Source: DAOUBP01 sp034432655
GTDB taxonomy: Bacteria; Chloroflexota; Anaerolineae; CG2-30-64-16
Length of the DNA: 28,711 nucleotides
NCBI GenBank assembly: GCA_034432655.1
Contig: DAOUBP010000076.1
Location: 1-28,711, forward strand
Reading direction: 5' to 3'
Part shown: piece by piece, positions 20,032 to 27,445 of the stretch
Layout of the letters: every line of letters starts with the position of its first letter
Position numbering within the stretch: position 1 is the stretch's first letter
Notes under the pieces: model-generated
The model's database searches: none
Told to the model about the DNA's origin: nothing
What the model saw: only the letters and a program-made list of their open reading frames with translations
Position numbers and translations under genes: made by a program

Positions 20032-21225
20032 TCATCTGACGATCGGGCCGCCAGGTGTGCGGTACGTCAAGCCCGGCAACGCGGTTGGGCGCAGGGGCAC
20101 CGGTGTCGGTGTCGGCCGCGGCCGCGTTGCTGCAGGACGGACAGGCACTCCTGCGGGCTGCTGCAGGACGGGCGTTGGAGGCGGCGCCGAACCGCGAAAG
20201 ACGGCCGACCACTGTGCGGTCAGGTTCAAGTACAGATCGCCGTAGGCGCGGCTGGGCTCGATATAGGTGCCCTCGGGCCATTCGTTGAAACTGGTGATCA
20301 CAACCCAGTCCGGTGCGCTGCCGATGGCCGCCTGCCAGGAGCGGACGTAATACGCGCCGTTCTCGCGGCCAACAGCGAAAGCGTTCGCCCGGCCCGTCTT
20401 GCGGTCGTCATAGCCGGGCATGACGGTGGCCACATAGATCTTCGGGGCCCCCAGAGCAGCCGCTTTCGACCGCACCAGCCTGGCAAATTTGTTGGCCGTG
20501 TAGCTCATGTCGGTGCGGTTGGCCCAGGTGACCGAATAGAGATGATGTCCGTCGAACACCGCCAGCGGAGACACATCGGTGCCCTCCTCGATCCAGATGC
20601 TGTTCCGCCCTGGATCAACTGCTGCCCGGATGGCGGCCCAGGTCTCGATGCTGAAGCGCTGTTGCCGCCAGAAGAAGATCACCGGCTTGCCGTCTGATCG
20701 CAGATAGGCAGGGTGTTGGGCGTGGGTCGCCAGCAGCGTCGCCAGCGCAGCCTGCACATCCGCGGCACTCCCCAGGAACTGTGACGTCACCTCGAAATCC
20801 ACCGCCAGGCGAAAGCCGCGCGCTGCCGCCTCGTCCAGCATCACGCGAAAGTTGGTCTCGGTCTGGTTGTTCTCGACGCGCGGGCCCAGCCAGGATACCA
20901 CAAAGGCATCAATGCCCGCAGCCTTGGCCTGCTCGATGTGCCGGGCCATCACGCTGCGCTCGCGCGAGACATACGGTTCCAGCGGCTGGTCGGGCACACG
21001 ATCCGGCCCCCAACTGCGCTCGTCGAACCAGGTGTAGTAAAAGGCCAGCACCAACCGTTCCGGCGCCTGGGCCTGGGCCGGCAACGTCAGGGTTATGGCC
21101 AACAATAACAATGCCACGGCTCCGAAAATCGCACCTGCCGCCCAACCCCTTCCCTGCGAAGAAGGAGGAGCAACCTCCTTCCCTTTCCTCGCAGGAGGGA
21201 GGCCGGGGACGAGGTTTTCATCCAC
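20032..21225 (-). CDS. Secreted GH99-like glycoside hydrolase (endo-alpha-mannosidase type)
   Basis: The family includes endo-1,2-alpha-mannosidases. From a GTG at 21225 the protein is 397 aa: a signal peptide (about 27-54, cut after AQA), the (beta/alpha)8 domain beginning LVLAFYYTWFDERSW, and the signature TSFNEWPEGTYIEPS. In that signature the two catalytic glutamates ExxE are E315 and E318. A Pro/Thr-rich C-terminal tail (PTPVLQQPAG.., PRPTPTPVP) suggests an exposed linker. The start is unclear: an ORF runs back to 21465, overlapping the upstream gene, and the N-terminus from 21215 to about 21140 is repeat DNA like that inside dapF. No start has a clear ribosome site. It ends 30 bp before hpt. 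A role in trimming surface or environmental mannan is inference. Confidence 0.85.
   Translation of the reverse strand: MDENLVPGLPPARKGKEVAPPSSQGRGWAAGAIFGAVALLLLAITLTLPAQAQAPERLVLAFYYTWFDERSWGPDRVPDQPLEPYVSRERSVMARHIEQAKAAGIDAFVVSWLGPRVENNQTETNFRVMLDEAAARGFRLAVDFEVTSQFLGSAADVQAALATLLATHAQHPAYLRSDGKPVIFFWRQQRFSIETWAAIRAAVDPGRNSIWIEEGTDVSPLAVFDGHHLYSVTWANRTDMSYTANKFARLVRSKAAALGAPKIYVATVMPGYDDRKTGRANAFAVGRENGAYYVRSWQAAIGSAPDWVVITSFNEWPEGTYIEPSRAYGDLYLNLTAQWSAVFRGSAPPPTPVLQQPAGVPVRPAATRPRPTPTPVPLRPTALPGLTYRTPGGPIVR
21140..21215. repeat. Hairpin repeat at the 5' end of the GH99-like gene
   Basis: Nested arms (CCTGCGA with TCGCAGG, AAGGAGG with CCTCCTT) lie within a block that, on the minus strand, runs CCTCGTCCCCGGCC ... 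GCAGGGAAGGGG. The insertion in dapF (7036-7116) has the same end motifs, so these look like two copies of one element. Confidence 0.6.
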
Positions 21226-21311
21226 CCTGGCGCGGCCAGCGCTGCATGTGGCATCTATCCTCAAAACTGCCGTCAGCCTGCGAAGAATAGACTGTGAATT
21301 CCCCTGGCCCC

Positions 21312-21911
21312 TCACAACGTCTCCACCGTTTCGCCCACAAAAGGACCATGCGCATCCAGCCGGCACAGCTGGTCTCCCATCTCGCGGTCGAGATAGGTCG
21401 CCATCCAGGCAAAGGCCGTGTTCAAATCGGCACAGGCGCGGCCGTGGCGACGGTCCAGCAGCCACTTGGCTTTGGCCAGCCGTTCATTCAGGTTGATCTG
21501 TCGCCGCACACGAACCTTGGGCATGCAAAACAAGTCTATGATGGTGAACAGCACATAAGGTTGTGCCGGCCGGGTGTGATCGCGGAACAGCAAGAACGCG
21601 CGCGGCGCCCTGGCCAACAACTTGCGGGCCGCCACCTCGTCCAACACCAGCAACTCCGGCTCCGGCAGGCCGGCCAGCTCGGCCCAACGCGACCGATATG
21701 GCTGGCGCTTTTCTTTTAACTCCAGCGCTGCGCGCACAACCTTGCCGCGCACCTGGCGCATGAAGGTGATGTCAGGCCGGTCGTGCGCAGTGGTCTCGTC
21801 CTCGAACGCCCACCCCAACGCAGCCAGCCCGGCCTTCACTTCGTCTTCAAACCCGCGATCGGCCAGGTCACGCGTCCAGTATTCCGCTTTGCGTTCGTAA
21901 AGTGTCGGCAT
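21312..21911 (-). CDS. PD-(D/E)XK nuclease-like protein of unknown function
   Basis: A 199-aa soluble protein I cannot assign to a named family. It has the arrangement of a PD-(D/E)XK active site: an acidic residue in FEDEV (E22/E24), then RPDITF (D47), a beta-strand gap and ALELKEK (E64-x-K66). The second half is basic and helical (PKVRVRRQINLNERLAKAKWLLDRR). Whether it cuts DNA is not known; many such folds are restriction, repair or tRNA-linked nucleases. The start is taken as ATG at 21911. An overlapping GTG at 21956 inside the end of the rlmI-like gene has an AAGGGA ribosome site, but the extra residues come from repeat DNA. It sits between the rlmI-like and GH99-like genes. Confidence 0.65.
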   Translation of the reverse strand: MPTLYERKAEYWTRDLADRGFEDEVKAGLAALGWAFEDETTAHDRPDITFMRQVRGKVVRAALELKEKRQPYRSRWAELAGLPEPELLVLDEVAARKLLARAPRAFLLFRDHTRPAQPYVLFTIIDLFCMPKVRVRRQINLNERLAKAKWLLDRRHGRACADLNTAFAWMATYLDREMGDQLCRLDAHGPFVGETVETL

Positions 21912-21940
21912 GAGTGTTGCGTATTGCGTAATCGCACATT

Positions 21941-23134
21941 TTACATTTCCCTGCACAACAATCCCTTGAGATACTCTCCCTCAGGGAAGCTGAGCAGGAG
22001 CGGGTGATCAGGCCCCTGGCCCAGCCTGGCCAGCACCTGCACCGGCCGGCCCGCATCCACGCTGGCGCCGTAGACGATCTTTTGAAACAGCTCGGCTGTC
22101 ACCAGGCCCGAACAGGAGAAAGTCGCCAGGATGCCGCCCGGGTTCAACAACTGCAAGCCCAGGAGATTGATATCCTTGTACCCGCGCGCGGCGCCGTCCA
22201 GCTCGGCTTTGCTGCGCGCAAACTTCGGCGGGTCAAGGATCACCAGGTCGTACCGTTCGCCCCGGTTGCGGAGATCGCGCAGAACTTGAAACACATCGCC
22301 GCAGATCGCATCCGCCTGCCGGTCCGGGTCAAAACCGTTCAGCCGCAAGGTCGCCTCGGCACACGTCAACGCCTCATAGGAACTATCCACGTTGGTCACG
22401 TGTTCGGCGCCGGCGGCCAGGGCATACAGGCCAAACGCGCCGGTGAAGCTGAACGCGTTCAGCACCCGCCGGCCGCGGGCATGGGCCGCCACGATCCGCC
22501 GGTTTTCCCGTTGATCCAGGTAGAAACCGGTCTTCTGGCCGCCGAGCAGATCAACCACAAAACGCAGGCCGTGTTCCTCGACCGCCAGCTCGGCCGGTGG
22601 CGCTTCACCCCAGACGACCCCGCCTCGCAAAGGCAAGCCCTCCTGCCGGCGGACACTGACGTCCGATCGTTCGACGATGCCGGCCGGGGCAAACTGCTCG
22701 GCCAGCAACCGCAACAACAACTCCCGGCGGGCCTCCACGCCCAGGGTCAAAAACTGGACAACCAGCCAGTCCCCGTAGCGGTCCACCACCAGCCCCGGCA
22801 GCCTGTCGCTCTCGGCGTGGATCAGGCGATATGCGTTGGTGACCGATGTCAGCGACAGCGCCTCGCGCAGCGCAGCCGCCGCAGCCAGCCGGCGTCGCCA
22901 GAAAGACTCATCTACCGCTTCGGCTGCGTCCCAGGTCAACAGCCGCACGACGATCTGGGATTGGGGGTTGTAGTAGCCGCGCGCCAGCCACCGGCCCCGG
23001 GCATCGGCCACCTCTACCAGGTCGCCGCCGGCCACCGCGCCTTCCACGCGTGCAATTGCCCCCGAAAAGATCCAGGGGTGCAGCCCCAACACAGGCTTTT
23101 CCTTGCCCGGGTGCAGATAGACGGTGGCGGTCAT
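21941..23134 (-). CDS. Class I SAM-dependent rRNA methyltransferase, RlmI type
   Basis: Probably a 23S rRNA cytosine-5 methyltransferase (RlmI/YccW family; E. coli target C1962). The 397-aa protein has an N-terminal PUA-like RNA-binding domain (VYLHPGKEKPVLGLHPWIFSGAI), a middle domain containing QKTGFYLDQR (200-209) and a Rossmann methyltransferase domain. The latter has NAFSFTGAFG (226-235), DPPKF (301-305) and the catalytic-type cysteine in FSCSG (Cys341). The start is uncertain: ATG at 23134 fits the family; ATG at 23182 overlaps the tilS stop in an ATGA arrangement and would allow translational coupling. The end overlaps a possible upstream start of the next gene. Specificity is inferred from the family. 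Confidence 0.9.
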   Translation of the reverse strand: MTATVYLHPGKEKPVLGLHPWIFSGAIARVEGAVAGGDLVEVADARGRWLARGYYNPQSQIVVRLLTWDAAEAVDESFWRRRLAAAAALREALSLTSVTNAYRLIHAESDRLPGLVVDRYGDWLVVQFLTLGVEARRELLLRLLAEQFAPAGIVERSDVSVRRQEGLPLRGGVVWGEAPPAELAVEEHGLRFVVDLLGGQKTGFYLDQRENRRIVAAHARGRRVLNAFSFTGAFGLYALAAGAEHVTNVDSSYEALTCAEATLRLNGFDPDRQADAICGDVFQVLRDLRNRGERYDLVILDPPKFARSKAELDGAARGYKDINLLGLQLLNPGGILATFSCSGLVTAELFQKIVYGASVDAGRPVQVLARLGQGPDHPLLLSFPEGEYLKGLLCREM

Positions 23135-23178
23135 GGAGAGAGATGATACATGGAAACCAGGAAAGACACAAACTGTTC

Positions 23179-24711
23179 TCATGCAGTTATGTCGTGGCCG
23201 GCAGGACGGACAACGCGCACCTCCCAAACCCAGCGCGTTTCGGGCGTCACCCGCGCCTGTTCATCCAGGCGCAGGCCGCACAGCCAGGCAATGCCCTTCT
23301 GACCTGCCAGCACGGGCCAGCCGGCGCGTAGGCCGCGCGGCACCTTGAGGTTGATCATGAACTCGTTGACCTTGGTGCTGTGCCCGCCCAGCCCATGCGG
23401 CCGGAACCGATCCCCCGGCTGTCGGGGCCGCAAAATCAATTCGTCCCCCACGGCTTCGGCGTCCAGCCAGGCCGTCCACGGATCGCGGTTCTCATCCCAG
23501 CCGGCCGGCAGCTCAGATGCCGCCAGCCGCCGCACAGAGACCAGCCAGCCGCCTCCCAACGCCGTAATGCCGGGCGCACTCAGCCGCAGCGACGTGGTCA
23601 TCTGCGGCAAGTCATCGGTCCAAGGTGCGCCCTCGGCAGCAATGCGCAGCGCCCCGTAGCCGACCTCCAACGCCAGGCCGGCTGCCAGGGTGGCTGACTG
23701 CCCCGTGCTCCCTTCCCGGCCGCACCACACGGCCCGGTCCACGTGTTCCCAGTTGATGTTGCGCAGACTCCACCGCAGGCGATGTACTGCCTCGCGGACG
23801 GTCGCCCGCTGCAGGCCGATGGGCAGCCGGCGCCAACCGGCCAGATCAAAGCGCACCTCACCTGGCGGTGCCGGCAGGGCCACCGCAGCCCAGGCCTCGG
23901 CCAACGCTGTCTGTAAGATGGCAAAATCGCCGGCCAGCACCTCGGCCGTGCGGGTCAACACCTCTCGGATGGCCGGGTTGTAAGTGGCCAGGAAGGGCAG
24001 CAACTCGTGCCGGAGCCGGTTGCGATAGAAGGTGGTGTCCTCGTTACTGCGGTCGAAGCGAGGCGCCAGGCCATGCGCGGCGCAATAAGCCTCGATGTCG
24101 TCGCGCGACACTGCCAACAAAGGACGCACCAGGGCCAGCATCCGTGCAGGAGGAGTGGCGTTCGCTGCCTCCTCCTCCCTGGTCGCCGTCCTGCCAGAAA
24201 GCGCAAGCCCAGACAGCCGGTAATCCGCCAGCGGAGAGCGGGGCAGCATCCCACGCAGCCCCGCCACACCGCTGCCGCGCAAAAAATGCATCAAGACCGT
24301 CTCGGCCTGATCGTCGGCATTGTGCCCCACCGCGACGGCCGACCCACCGACAGCCTGCGCAACTTCGGCCAGAAATGCGTAGCGGGCGTGACGCGCCGCC
24401 TCTTCGAGAGAAAGGCCGGCCGACCGGGCCAGAGCTGCCACGTCCACACGCTCCAGGCTAACGGGCAGGCCCCAGCGGCCGGCCAGCTCGGCGACGAACG
24501 CCGCGTCAGCATCGGCCTCTGCGCCTCGCAGGCCGTGGTTCAAATGCGCCACGTGCAGGCGCAGCGCCAGCTCTGGCGCCAGCCGCTGCAACAGGTGGAG
24601 CAGGCACAACGAGTCGGGCCCACCGGAGACCCCGACAACCACCGCATCGCCTGGCCGAAACAGCTCATACCGGCGGATGTACTTGCGTACCTGATGGAGA
24701 AGGTCGTTCAC
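23179..24711 (-). CDS. tilS: tRNA(Ile)-lysidine synthetase
   Basis: TilS uses ATP and lysine to convert the wobble cytidine of tRNA-Ile(CAU) to lysidine, changing its codon from AUG to AUA. The 510-aa protein has the PP-loop SGGPDS at 29-34, AHLNHGLRG near 55-63, GHNADDQAET at 129-138 and FLRGSGVAGLRGM. The NRLRHELLP motif and a C-terminal TilS_C domain (PGDRFRPHG...KVNEFMINLKVPR) follow. An insertion of about 19 residues (about 172-190) is encoded by a GGAGGAGG/CTCCTCC inverted repeat, one more repeat-derived loop. The start is GTG at 24711, which fits the family and lies directly at the end of the predicted promoter, implying a leaderless message. The frame is open to 24807 but without similarity. 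Confidence 0.94.
   Translation of the reverse strand: MNDLLHQVRKYIRRYELFRPGDAVVVGVSGGPDSLCLLHLLQRLAPELALRLHVAHLNHGLRGAEADADAAFVAELAGRWGLPVSLERVDVAALARSAGLSLEEAARHARYAFLAEVAQAVGGSAVAVGHNADDQAETVLMHFLRGSGVAGLRGMLPRSPLADYRLSGLALSGRTATREEEAANATPPARMLALVRPLLAVSRDDIEAYCAAHGLAPRFDRSNEDTTFYRNRLRHELLPFLATYNPAIREVLTRTAEVLAGDFAILQTALAEAWAAVALPAPPGEVRFDLAGWRRLPIGLQRATVREAVHRLRWSLRNINWEHVDRAVWCGREGSTGQSATLAAGLALEVGYGALRIAAEGAPWTDDLPQMTTSLRLSAPGITALGGGWLVSVRRLAASELPAGWDENRDPWTAWLDAEAVGDELILRPRQPGDRFRPHGLGGHSTKVNEFMINLKVPRGLRAGWPVLAGQKGIAWLCGLRLDEQARVTPETRWVWEVRVVRPAGHDITA
24147..24178. repeat. Inverted repeat inserted in tilS
   Basis: CAGGAGGAG and CTCCTCCTCCCTG lie around a short loop, encoding the TREEEAANATPPAR segment absent from typical TilS proteins between the GMLP motif and the RPLL block. 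Confidence 0.5.
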
Positions 24712-24717
24712 GAGGGA

Positions 24718-24747
24718 ATCATAGCACGGCCGGGGAAAAACAGGCAA
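24718..24747 (-). promoter_or_regulatory. Predicted tilS-operon promoter
   Basis: On the minus strand, TTGCCT (24742-24747) and TATGAT (24718-24723) are 18 bp apart. Only six bases separate the -10 from the GTG start at 24711, so transcription would begin at or next to the start codon. The promoter would serve the six-gene run tilS to the M23 gene. Confidence 0.5.
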
Positions 24748-24816
24748 GGCGGCTGACTGGCCCCAGACACGGCTGCGGGCCAGCGCGGATCCCACTGAGA
24801 GCAGCACAGAAGCCTT

Positions 24817-24845
24817 TTGACGTAAAACGCCATCTGAGCTATATT
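24817..24845 (+). promoter_or_regulatory. Predicted citrate synthase promoter (sigma70-like)
   Basis: TTGACG (24817-24822), a 17-bp spacer and TATATT (24840-24845): near-consensus. The start is expected near 24852, giving a leader of about 54 nt to the GTG start. Divergent from the tilS promoter. Confidence 0.75.
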
Positions 24846-24905
24846 TGTACCGCTTACAATACTTCTATGGTCCAGAATTCAAACAAAACAGCGGGAGGGA
24901 GTCCA

Positions 24906-26066
24906 GTGAGCAATTCAGAAGCTACGAAACCGGCTGCGAAAACCGGCGGCATGGCCGGTATGGTCGTTGCTGACAGCAGCATTAGCTATGTGGATGGGGC
25001 CAACGGCATCCTGGAATACCGCGGGTACGACATCCGTGTGCTGGCCGAACACAGCACCTTCGAGGAGGTCGCGTTTTTGCTGTGGAACGGCCATCTGCCC
25101 ACGGTGCAGGAACTGGATGAGATGAAACGCCAGGCGCGCGCCTGCCGCTTCATGCCGCCTGAGATCATCGCGGCTTTGCGCAATATGCCCAAGAACGCCG
25201 ACCCGATGGCTGTGATGCGCAGTGCTGTCTCTTTGCTTGCCCACTACGACCCGGAATCCGAAGACAACACACCCCTGGCGCACCAACACAAGGCCTGCCG
25301 GTTGTTGGGGCAGATTTCCGGGGTCGTGGCCGCGTTCGAGCGCATCCGCCGGGGCGAAGAGCCGGTGAAGCCGCGCATGGACCTGGATCACGCCGCCAAT
25401 TTCCTGTGGATGCTCACCGGCGAAGACCCGGAGCCCCTGGCGGCGAAAGCCCTGGATCAATATCTGCTGCTGCTGGCCGAACACGAATTGAACGCCTCGA
25501 CCTTCACCGCCCGTGTCATCGCCTCCACCGGCTCCGATCTGCACTCGGCCATCACCGGCGCCTTGGGCGCGCTGAAGGGGCCGGCGCATGGCGCGGCAGT
25601 GCAAGAGGCCATGGAACAGTTCCTGGAGATCGGCAGTGAGGAGAACGTGGAGCCGTGGTTCAGGTCGCTGGCCGGCACCGGCCGTCGCGTCATGGGCATC
25701 GGCCATCGCGTTTACAAGGTGCGTGACCCGCGCGCCGAACCGCTGATGAAAAACGTGCAGAAGATGGTGGAGGCCACGGGCGAATATACCTGGTTCAACA
25801 TCGCCCGCAAACTGGAGGCGTTGGCGATGGAGGACGAGTACTTCAAGTCACGCAACCTGAGCGCCAACGTGGACTTCTATTCCGCGCCACTGCTTTACTC
25901 CATCGGCATCCCGGTGGACGCGTTCACCTGCATGTTCGCCATGAGCCGCATCGTCGGCTGGACCGCGCACGTCTACGAGCAACAGGCCAACAACCGCCTG
26001 ATCCGGCCGCTGGCAAACTACACCGGCGAACATCAGTTGCCGTGGGTGCCGATCGAACAACGATAA
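24906..26066 (+). CDS. gltA: Citrate synthase (citrate/2-methylcitrate synthase family)
   Basis: Condenses oxaloacetate with acetyl-CoA (or propionyl-CoA in the methylcitrate form). From GTG at 24906 it is 386 aa. The catalytic triad is His193 in AEHELNAST, His267 in GIGHRVYK and Asp323 in ANVDFYS, with the substrate loop GILEYRGYDI near the start. I prefer this GTG because GGGAGGGAG lies just before it; the in-frame ATG at 24867 has no ribosome site and would add 13 unconserved residues. Length and spacing fit the short, Gram-positive/archaeal type I enzyme. Sequence alone does not separate citrate from methylcitrate synthase; no prpB or prpD is nearby. It is a single-gene unit with its own promoter and a 3' hairpin. 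Confidence 0.94.
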   Translation: MSNSEATKPAAKTGGMAGMVVADSSISYVDGANGILEYRGYDIRVLAEHSTFEEVAFLLWNGHLPTVQELDEMKRQARACRFMPPEIIAALRNMPKNADPMAVMRSAVSLLAHYDPESEDNTPLAHQHKACRLLGQISGVVAAFERIRRGEEPVKPRMDLDHAANFLWMLTGEDPEPLAAKALDQYLLLLAEHELNASTFTARVIASTGSDLHSAITGALGALKGPAHGAAVQEAMEQFLEIGSEENVEPWFRSLAGTGRRVMGIGHRVYKVRDPRAEPLMKNVQKMVEATGEYTWFNIARKLEALAMEDEYFKSRNLSANVDFYSAPLLYSIGIPVDAFTCMFAMSRIVGWTAHVYEQQANNRLIRPLANYTGEHQLPWVPIEQR

Positions 26067-26082
26067 CTGGTTGCTGGCTGCT

Positions 26083-26137
26083 AGAAGCTGGATGCTGGAG
26101 GCCGGTTGCTTCAACCCAACCCCAGCATCCAGCTTCT
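26083..26137. terminator. 16-bp hairpin between convergent gltA and CoA-transferase genes
   Basis: AGAAGCTGGATGCTGG (26083-26098) pairs perfectly with CCAGCATCCAGCTTCT (26122-26137) around 23 bases, followed by TGTTTCC. The arms are built of GCTGG/CTGG repeats. It fills the 83-bp gap between the two stop codons. Confidence 0.75.
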
Positions 26138-26149
26138 TGTTTCCAGCCT

Positions 26150-27445
26150 TCAAATCCAGTGTTGTTGCTTCGCGAAATGCGTCAACTCGTCCCGGAACTG
26201 CGGGGCCGCGATGTTGATCAACGACTTCACCCGTTGGCGGATCGTCTTGGCGTGAAGGTCGGCCACCCCGTACTCGGTGACCACGTAGTGCACATGGTAG
26301 CGTGAGGTCACCACGCCAGCGCCGGGCTTCAGAGTGGGCACAATGCGGCTGATCGTCCCATCCTTGGCCGTGGCCGGCAACGCGATGATCGGCACGCCGC
26401 CGGGCGAGCGCGACGCGCCATAGATGAAGTCCAGCTGGCCACCCACGCCGCTGTAGAAGATGGTGCCGATGGAATCCGCGCACACCTGCCCCGTCAAATC
26501 CACCTCCAGGGCCGAGTTGATGGCCACCTGCCTGTGGTTCTGCGCAATCACGAACGGGTCATTGACGTAATCTTGCGGGTGGAACTCAAAAATGGGGTTG
26601 TTGTCCATGAAATCGTACAACCGCTGCGATCCCAGGGCAAAGCCCGCCACGATTTTGCCGCGGTGGATCGTCTTGGCCGCGTTGGTGAGCACCCCTGACT
26701 CGATCAACTCGATGACGCCATCCGAAAACAGCTCCGTGTGCACCCCCAAATCCTTCTTGTCTTTCAAATAGAGCAAGACCGCATCCGGGATCTCGCCGAT
26801 GCCCATTTGCATCGTCGCGCCGTCCGGGATCAACTCGGCAATATGGGACGCAATGCGCTTCTGCAACTCGCCCGGCGACCCCATGGGCACCTCGACGATG
26901 GGGTAACTGACCGGCACAATATGGGTGAGCCGGCTGACATGGATGAAGCTGTCGCCCAGGGCGCGCGGCATCTGATCGTTGACTTCGGCGATGACGATAT
27001 CGGCCGCCTCGGCTGCGGGCTTGGTCAGGCCCACTTCGACGCCGAAGGTGCAGAAACCGTGCTCATCGGGCGGGGAGCAATGGACCATAGCCACGTTCGG
27101 CTTCAGCAGTTTGGGGTCGCGCAAAGCGCGCGGGATCTCGCTGAGAAAGATCGGGGTGAAGTCGGCCCGGCCCTCGTTGACCGCCTGGCGGACGTTTTGG
27201 CTGATGAACAACGAGTTGACCCGGATATGCCCCTGCATCTCCGGTGCCACGTACTCCGCCGGGCCGATGGTCAGCACCTGACAGATCTCCACGTCCTCCA
27301 GTTGCGGCGCCCGCCGCACTAACGCGGCCAGCAGCTCCCTCGGCACGCTGCAGTTGCCCGTCATGAAGACCCGATCGTGGGATTTGATCGCCTGCACCGC
27401 TTGATCGGCGGAACAGAGCTTGCTGTGATAAGAGATCCCTCTCAT
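26150..27445 (-). CDS. Acetyl-CoA hydrolase/4-hydroxybutyrate CoA-transferase family protein
   Basis: A class I CoA-transferase-fold enzyme that moves CoA between acetyl-CoA and a carboxylic acid, or hydrolyses acyl-CoA. The 431-aa protein has GIGEIPDAV at 215-223 and HTEL at 236-239; Glu238 falls where the catalytic glutamate of clostridial 4-hydroxybutyrate CoA-transferase lies. GQVCADSIG and the ARSPGG region follow in the C-terminal half. The acceptor acid (acetate, butyrate, 4-hydroxybutyrate, succinate) cannot be told. The start ATG (27443-27445) overlaps the stop of the upstream alanine-dehydrogenase-like gene (27442-27444) as ATGA, so the two are translationally coupled and probably act together, perhaps in amino acid degradation. 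Confidence 0.92.
   Translation of the reverse strand: MRGISYHSKLCSADQAVQAIKSHDRVFMTGNCSVPRELLAALVRRAPQLEDVEICQVLTIGPAEYVAPEMQGHIRVNSLFISQNVRQAVNEGRADFTPIFLSEIPRALRDPKLLKPNVAMVHCSPPDEHGFCTFGVEVGLTKPAAEAADIVIAEVNDQMPRALGDSFIHVSRLTHIVPVSYPIVEVPMGSPGELQKRIASHIAELIPDGATMQMGIGEIPDAVLLYLKDKKDLGVHTELFSDGVIELIESGVLTNAAKTIHRGKIVAGFALGSQRLYDFMDNNPIFEFHPQDYVNDPFVIAQNHRQVAINSALEVDLTGQVCADSIGTIFYSGVGGQLDFIYGASRSPGGVPIIALPATAKDGTISRIVPTLKPGAGVVTSRYHVHYVVTEYGVADLHAKTIRQRVKSLINIAAPQFRDELTHFAKQQHWI

Noticed and set aside
22004..23146. 380-aa plus-strand open frame opposite the rlmI-like gene
   Set aside because: Antisense shadow of a methyltransferase with clear motifs.
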